In this document: positions 59,701 to 64,000 of the stretch, piece after piece
Layout: each line of letters opens with the position of its first letter
Numbering within the stretch: the stretch's first letter is position 1
Source of the DNA: Gammaproteobacteria bacterium RIFOXYD12_FULL_61_37
Lineage (GTDB): Bacteria > Pseudomonadota > Gammaproteobacteria > Chromatiales > Chromatiaceae
Length of the DNA: 64,000 nucleotides
Direction: 5' to 3'
Assembly: GCA_001801995.1 (NCBI GenBank)
Contig: MGZB01000012.1
Location: 1-64,000 of the forward strand
Translations under genes and position numbers: made by a program
The notes under the pieces: generated by a model
Databases searched by the model: none
What the model was told of the DNA's origin: nothing
What the model saw: the letters and a program-made list of their open reading frames with translations, nothing else

Positions 59701-60666
59701 ATGGCCCTCTCCGAGTTCGATCTGATCCGTGTCTTTTTCGCCGATCTGGGCGCCGCCCGGCCGGATGTCCTGCTCGGGGTCGGCGATGACTGCGCCCTGT
59801 TGCGGGTGCCGGCGGGAAGGGACCTGGCGGTCAGCATCGATACCCTGGTCTGCGGCACCCATTTCCTGGCCTGTGATGATCCCGAATCCCTGGGCCACAA
59901 GGCGCTCGCGGTCAATCTCAGCGATCTGGCGGCCATGGGCGCGGAACCGGCCTGGGCAACCCTGGCCCTGACCCTGCCCGAGGTTGATGCCGGCTGGCTG
60001 GCGGCCTTTTCACGCGGTTTCTCCAACCTGGCTCGCCGTTACGGGATCTCCCTGGTGGGAGGGGATACCACGCGCGGCCCCCTCTCCATCACTATCCAGG
60101 TCCATGGCTTCGTCGAGCCGGGCATGGCGCTGCGCCGAGGGGGCGCACGGCCTGGCGATCTGATCTATGTCTCCGGTGAGTTGGGCGATGCTGCCTTGGC
60201 GCTGTTGTCGCAAGGGGGCGTTCCGGTTGCCCTGGAGGCGCTGCCGGGCGTGCTGGATCGACTGCATCGCCCCGAGCCCCGGCTCGATCTCTCGGCCAGG
60301 GTTCGCGGCATTGCCACGGCCTGCATCGATGTCTCCGACGGGCTGGGGGCAGACCTGGGCCATATTTGCGAGAGTTCAGGGTGCAGTGCGCTGATTCGAT
60401 CCGGGTCCTTGCCGCTTTCCCAGGCGGTACGGGACTATATTTCAGCAACCGGGGATTGGGGCGTCGCCCTGTCCGGCGGTGACGATTACGAGCTTTGCCT
60501 TACTGTTCCGCCAGAGTGCCGGGAGGTCTTGGAGTCTGCCGTAGCGGGCCTCAGCGTTGGCCTGCGCTGGATAGGGACAGTTGAGGAAGGGGCTGGCGTG
60601 CGCTGCCTGATGCCGGACGGCAGGGTTTCGCAGGTGACTGGGCGGGGTTATGACCACTTTTGCTGA
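59701..60666 (+). CDS. thiL: Thiamine-monophosphate kinase
   Basis: A 321-aa enzyme phosphorylating thiamine monophosphate to the diphosphate cofactor. Motifs are GVGDDCALLRVPAG, SIDTLVCGTHF, KALAVNLSDLAAMGAEPAW, GGDTTRGPLSI and DVSDGLGADLGHI. ATG 59701 matches the family start; the TTG six bases earlier is not needed. It lies 12 bases before pgpA. Confidence 0.95.
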   Translation: MALSEFDLIRVFFADLGAARPDVLLGVGDDCALLRVPAGRDLAVSIDTLVCGTHFLACDDPESLGHKALAVNLSDLAAMGAEPAWATLALTLPEVDAGWLAAFSRGFSNLARRYGISLVGGDTTRGPLSITIQVHGFVEPGMALRRGGARPGDLIYVSGELGDAALALLSQGGVPVALEALPGVLDRLHRPEPRLDLSARVRGIATACIDVSDGLGADLGHICESSGCSALIRSGSLPLSQAVRDYISATGDWGVALSGGDDYELCLTVPPECREVLESAVAGLSVGLRWIGTVEEGAGVRCLMPDGRVSQVTGRGYDHFC

Positions 60667-60678
60667 CGGGGCTAGCCG

Positions 60679-61161
60679 ATGACCAGGCAAGGGGATCGAA
60701 AACCGGACTGGCGCAACCCGGTCCATCTGCTGGCCTTTGGTTTCGGCAGCGGGGCCTCGCCCGTTGCGCCGGGAACCTTCGGGACCCTGGCGGCCGTTCC
60801 TTTTTATCTGTTGATGGCGACGCTGCCCCTGCCGCTCTATCTGGGGATCACCCTGGTGGCCTTTCTCCTGGGCATCTACCTCTGCGGGCGGACCTCCCGC
60901 GATCTTGGCGTCCACGACCATTCCGGCATCGTCTGGGATGAGTTCGTCGGATTCTGGATCACCCTGACGGCCGTGCCTCTGGGGTGGGAGGGCGTGCTGG
61001 CTGGTTTCGTACTCTTTCGCCTGTTCGATATCCTCAAGCCCTGGCCGATCGGCTGGCTCGACCAGCACCTGGAGGGGGGGCTTGGGATCATGCTGGATGA
61101 TCTGCTGGCGGGGGTCTATGCTTGGATTAGTCTCTTGGTGTTGGGCATGGTGAAACTATGA
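60679..61161 (+). CDS. pgpA: Phosphatidylglycerophosphatase A
   Basis: A 160-aa inner-membrane phosphatase that makes phosphatidylglycerol from its phosphate. The signature ASPVAPGTFGTLAAVPFYLL and the central HDHSGIVWDEFVGFWITL are clear, with four hydrophobic segments. The protease gene overlaps its stop by ATGA. Confidence 0.95.
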   Translation: MTRQGDRKPDWRNPVHLLAFGFGSGASPVAPGTFGTLAAVPFYLLMATLPLPLYLGITLVAFLLGIYLCGRTSRDLGVHDHSGIVWDEFVGFWITLTAVPLGWEGVLAGFVLFRLFDILKPWPIGWLDQHLEGGLGIMLDDLLAGVYAWISLLVLGMVKL

Positions 61162-61808
61162 GGTTGGCCCCGCAAATACTGATCTCCCTTCTTTCTGTTC
61201 TGCTCATTTCCTCAGCCCTTGCCGCCCCGGAGATGCGGGTACTGGCCCTGTTCAAGGACAAGGTGATGCTGGAGATCGATGGCAATCGCCGCCTTCTAGT
61301 CAAGGACACGCCCAGCCCGGAAGGCGTGATGCTGGTTTCGTCCAATGGGCTCAAGGCGGTAGTCGAGGTGGGTGGGGAGCAATTCACTCTGACGCCCCAA
61401 ATGCGGATCGGCGGCGGATACAAGGCGGCCCGTTCCAGGGAGATACGCATTGTCAGGGATAACTCGGGGCACTTCCGCACCCAGGGCGCCATCAACGGCC
61501 AGCCGGTGTCCTTCCTGGTCGATACCGGGGCGACGGGGGTGTCCATGAGCGAACCGCAGGCGCGTAGTCTGGGTATTCCGTTCGAGCTCAAAGGTACGCC
61601 GATGCAGACCCAGACCGCCTCCGGCATTGCCGAGGCCTACTCCATCACCCTGGACAGCGTCTCGGTGGGGGAGATCCGGCAGCAGAACGTGAGTGGGGTG
61701 GTGGTGAAGGGAAACAGCCCCACGCAAGTGCTGCTGGGGATGAGCTTCCTCAATGGCCTGGAGATGAGAAACCAGGGCAATATGATGATTCTTATCGAAA
61801 AGAAATGA
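61158..61808 (+). CDS. Retropepsin-like aspartic protease (TIGR02281 clan AA)
   Basis: A 216-aa secreted or anchored protein with a signal peptide (about 1-22, ending SSALAAPEM) and a single retropepsin-like unit: VSFLVDTGATGVSMSEPQAR near 113-132 supplies the catalytic Asp-Thr-Gly, and VLLGMSFLNGLEMR closes the fold. Such proteins must dimerise for activity; their periplasmic substrates are unknown. The start overlaps pgpA by 4 bases, so it is the last gene of the ribH-nusB-thiL-pgpA run. It converges on folE2. Confidence 0.87.
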   Translation: MRLAPQILISLLSVLLISSALAAPEMRVLALFKDKVMLEIDGNRRLLVKDTPSPEGVMLVSSNGLKAVVEVGGEQFTLTPQMRIGGGYKAARSREIRIVRDNSGHFRTQGAINGQPVSFLVDTGATGVSMSEPQARSLGIPFELKGTPMQTQTASGIAEAYSITLDSVSVGEIRQQNVSGVVVKGNSPTQVLLGMSFLNGLEMRNQGNMMILIEKK

Positions 61809-61853
61809 CCCCCGCCCCGAGTTCCGCCATTTGACGGCCGGGGAGAGGCTGGT

Positions 61854-62663
61854 TTAGGCAGGGAGTTCCTTGTCCCTTTCAATCAGGGCATAGGCGGAGT
61901 GGTTGTGGATGGATTCGAAATTCTCCGACTCCACTTTGTAGGCGCTGATCCGGTCGTCGTTGTTTAGACGGTTGGCTACGTCCCGCACCATGTCCTCGAC
62001 AAATTTCGGGTTGTCGTAGGCGCGCTCGGTGACATGTTTCTCGTCTGGCCGTTTCAAGAGACCGTACAGCTCGCAGGATGCCTCTTTTTCCACCAGGGCG
62101 ATGAGTTCCTCGATCCAGACGAAGTCGCGGGTCTTTACGGTGAGTGTGACGTGGGAGCGCTGATTGTGGGCGCCACGGTCTGAAATCGATTTGGAACAGG
62201 GACATAGGCTGGTGACCGGGACCACTACCTTGATCGACATCTGGGGCACACGCTGGTTGATTTCACCGATCAGGGTGACCTGATAGTCGAGCAGGCTCTC
62301 CACGCCGGAGATGGGCGCCTTCTTGTTGACGAAGTAGGGGAAGTCCATCTCGATGTAGCCAGCCTCCGATTCCAGGCGCTCAGCCATTTCACTGAGCATG
62401 TCCTTGAAGGATTCGACGGTGATCTCGCGCTCGTGGTTGTTGAGGATCTCCACGAACCGAGACATGTGCGTCCCCTTGAAATTATGGGGCAGGAACACGT
62501 ACATGCTGAAGGTGGCGATGGTGTGCTGTTCGCCCTCGCTACGGTCCTTGACGCGCACGGGATGGCGGATGTCCTTGATGCCGACCTTGTTGATGGCGAT
62601 CTCTCGGGTATCGACCCTGCTCTGTACGTCGGCGATGGCGCCGCTCTCGACTGCTGCGTTCAT
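61854..62663 (-). CDS. folE2: GTP cyclohydrolase FolE2 (type IB)
   Basis: A 269-aa zinc-independent GTP cyclohydrolase I that opens folate and queuosine synthesis. Family features: [19 protein letters not shown] near the start, [21 protein letters not shown] with the conserved Cys in the middle, and [20 protein letters not shown] near the end. ATG 62663 follows GGAG; the longer frame to 62717 is rejected. In many bacteria folE2 is a backup used under zinc limitation; no Zur-like site was noticed upstream. Confidence 0.95.
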   Translation of the reverse strand: MNAAVESGAIADVQSRVDTREIAINKVGIKDIRHPVRVKDRSEGEQHTIATFSMYVFLPHNFKGTHMSRFVEILNNHEREITVESFKDMLSEMAERLESEAGYIEMDFPYFVNKKAPISGVESLLDYQVTLIGEINQRVPQMSIKVVVPVTSLCPCSKSISDRGAHNQRSHVTLTVKTRDFVWIEELIALVEKEASCELYGLLKRPDEKHVTERAYDNPKFVEDMVRDVANRLNNDDRISAYKVESENFESIHNHSAYALIERDKELPA

Positions 62664-63198
62664 GATCTTCGCTCCGGCCGGGGGCCTGACTTCAAGTGAT
62701 GGAAAATGACCCGACAATCAAGGCAATGACGGGTTTTTCCTCTCCGGTCTCAAGTTCCGGCCAAGGTAAAACTAAAAATTATCCCGGTTGCGCCCGGTCA
62801 TGACAAGGTATCTGATCGGAAAGCGCCCTGGCGCGAGTATTTTTTCCTGCATCCTTCCCGCATCCTTTTTTCTTTGGTCATGAATCATTATTATCCTGAT
62901 TCAGCGGATCGGACCATCTGTCCGTTATCTTCCGCTCGTGAGGCGCGAAGAAAAACAGTTACTCCCGTTCGCTGTTTTGCGGTAAAACGGGACGCTTGGG
63001 TGATGGAAGGGGATGGCTTCGTCGATCCTGCCCCCTCCTTGAGCTGTATCGCCCAAACCGCCGCTGGGAAGGCCTCTGGTCGCCCTGTGGCAGCGAGCAA
63101 GATCGAGATCCTGAAGGGTTGGATGGTGGCCCGCCGTTTCCCCCACTGCTCCAGCGTGTCGAAACTACAATGAAAATGATGCCGCGAGGTGGCCCACA
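62664..63198. other. Gap between folE2 and the bactofilin gene
   Basis: About 535 bases. Several open frames exist (for example 62874-63173 plus) but none has recognisable content. A small stem (acccg/cgggt) with a T-run near 62709-62738 and a TACAAT at 63166-63171 before the bactofilin gene are the only signals seen. Confidence 0.45.
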
Positions 63199-63549
63199 AT
63201 GGAAAAATACACAGGCAGCTCCCTAATGCAGACCGTCATTGGCGAGGGCTCGGATTTATTCGGGGACTATGTCTTTCAGGGGCCTGTCATGGTCCACGGT
63301 CATATCAAGGGCAATCTCATCGCCGTGAACGCATCGGGTGCCGTCGCGGTAATTGCTAAGACCGGCAAGGTGGAAGGCGAGGTCAGGGCCGCAGTGGTGG
63401 AGGTTGCGGGAACTGTGATCGGGGATGTCTATTCCGCCGAACGGCTGACCCTTCGAAGCGGTTGTAACTTGCGCGGCAACATCTACTATAAAGGGGTCGA
63501 GGTTGCCGAGGGCGCGATTATCAACGGAAACATGATATCGGAGCGCTAG
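63199..63549 (+). CDS. Bactofilin (polymer-forming cytoskeletal protein)
   Basis: A 116-aa protein made almost entirely of the bactofilin beta-helix domain: the start GEGSDLFGDYVFQGPVMVHG leads into regular turns (HGHIKGNLIAVN, KVEGEVRAAVVEVAGTVIGD, CNLRGNIYYKGVEVAEGAII). Bactofilins self-assemble into filaments on the inner membrane and help shape, stalk or cell-wall synthesis. The terminal tails are short. ATG 63199 has GAGGTGG upstream. Confidence 0.92.
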   Translation: MEKYTGSSLMQTVIGEGSDLFGDYVFQGPVMVHGHIKGNLIAVNASGAVAVIAKTGKVEGEVRAAVVEVAGTVIGDVYSAERLTLRSGCNLRGNIYYKGVEVAEGAIINGNMISER

Positions 63550-63787
63550 CCCAGGCGTTGGCGTGACGGTAGGCCGTCGCCGCGACAATGCGTTGACACG
63601 AAAGGTGCTGTTTTTTTGCCTTTTGCGTCAATGGGATATTTCTTCTTCCAGTTGTTGTGGCGGGGTTTGCTATGCGGTGGATGAAAATATAACTTAATGT
63701 TTGTCCCATTGATCCGGGACATCGTTTCCCGCGAGAAGCTGGGGCAGTATCTGCCCTTATTGGCTACGAATTGACTAGGGTGCGGCA

Positions 63788-64000
63788 GTGGATGAACTGA
63801 AATTGGACCCCGCGTTTACCATACCAGGTGAAAAGAGCCTCATGCTTCCGGCGGATAGTCGGATGGGGGCCGGGCGGTTTCTCTCTTATCAGCTTGCCAG
63901 GCATCCCGAGAATCTCAGGCAGCACGCGCAGCGCATTTTCCTGCTGATTTCCAGCCGGGAAACGGGGCCGCTCTTCGGAGCCTTGGTAGACCTTTTCATC
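63788..64000 (+). CDS. Unidentified protein, N-terminal part (runs off window)
   Basis: A frame opens at GTG 63788 and stays open to the window end (71 codons). Its N-terminus reads VDELKLDPAFTIPGEKSLML, followed by a helical-looking segment (FLSYQLARHPENLRQHAQRI, then FLLISSRET). No ribosome binding site is clear and no family is recognised; the true start could be the ATG at 63842. The 238 bases before it hold no recognised feature. Confidence 0.5.
   Translation, partial: MDELKLDPAFTIPGEKSLMLPADSRMGAGRFLSYQLARHPENLRQHAQRIFLLISSRETGPLFGALVDLFI

Noticed and set aside
1-64000. CRISPR arrays, tRNA or rRNA genes
   Set aside because: No regularly spaced direct repeats of CRISPR type and no tRNA cloverleaf or rRNA sequence was recognised while reading both strands; short divergent tRNAs could still be missed by eye.

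Overview
The window is a GC-rich, densely coded bacterial chromosome segment that reads as gammaproteobacterial. Support: a CbrX-CbrA-CbrB-like signalling set, the proC-yggT-yggU run, DUF4426 and TIGR04211 proteins, the ribH-nusB-thiL-pgpA order, the linear (ArgA/ArgE) arginine pathway and a RibB with a degenerate RibA-like half. A Chromatiales-like free-living organism is a reasonable guess, but the sequence does not settle genus or family. All product names come from motif recognition; no database search was run.

Layout. 0-7 kb: acyltransferase, a TPP-dependent 2-oxoacid decarboxylase, an RNB-family ribonuclease, YgfZ, a DnaQ-like exonuclease. 7-20.6 kb: a carbon-uptake and signalling region with a two-subunit sodium/solute symporter, two paralogous cNMP/CBS/DUF294 proteins, a Uma2-type nuclease-like protein, the cbrXAB-like sensor-transporter kinase system and a PIN toxin-antitoxin pair. 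20.6-24 kb: gene debris (complete IS4-family element, frameshifted RTX tail, helicase tail). 24-36 kb: biosynthesis and housekeeping (argD, argF, ilvD, argE, argA, proC, yggT, yggU) plus a dynamin-like GTPase and a DUF4426 protein. 36-48.3 kb: rpmB/rpmG, a heavy-metal RND efflux set, a CpxAR-like two-component system co-transcribed with a MacAB-like ABC exporter, and a divergent Spy/CpxP-like periplasmic protein. 48.4-51.07 kb: an AT-richer island. 51-64 kb: LysM lytic transglycosylase, radC, a PP2C phosphatase/Ser-Thr kinase pair, the riboflavin-nusB-thiL-pgpA cluster, a retropepsin-like protease, folE2, a bactofilin and the start of an unidentified gene.

The most interesting region is the 48.4-51.07 kb island. 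A stand-alone ABC/SMC-type AAA ATPase overlaps by ATGA a 170-aa protein carrying a D-x(12)-E-x-K signature typical of PD-(D/E)XK nucleases. Eleven bases upstream is the surviving 44-codon C-terminus of a larger protein, cut by an inverted repeat. The segment is bracketed by an 18-bp identical direct repeat, holds REP-like palindromes and ends near a group II intron 3' terminus. I read it as a candidate two-gene phage-defence module (Septu-like logic with a different nuclease) left in a decayed defence island; this is inference.

Other notable signals: three copies of the dyad GTTAC-N5-GTAAC upstream of a DUF294 gene and of cbrX; a family of about 150-bp palindromic repeats placed at gene ends in the first 15 kb; a transposase whose stop codon lies outside its own inverted repeat; a terminator-like hairpin directly in front of argD; and a kinase tail with two Cys-containing repeats.
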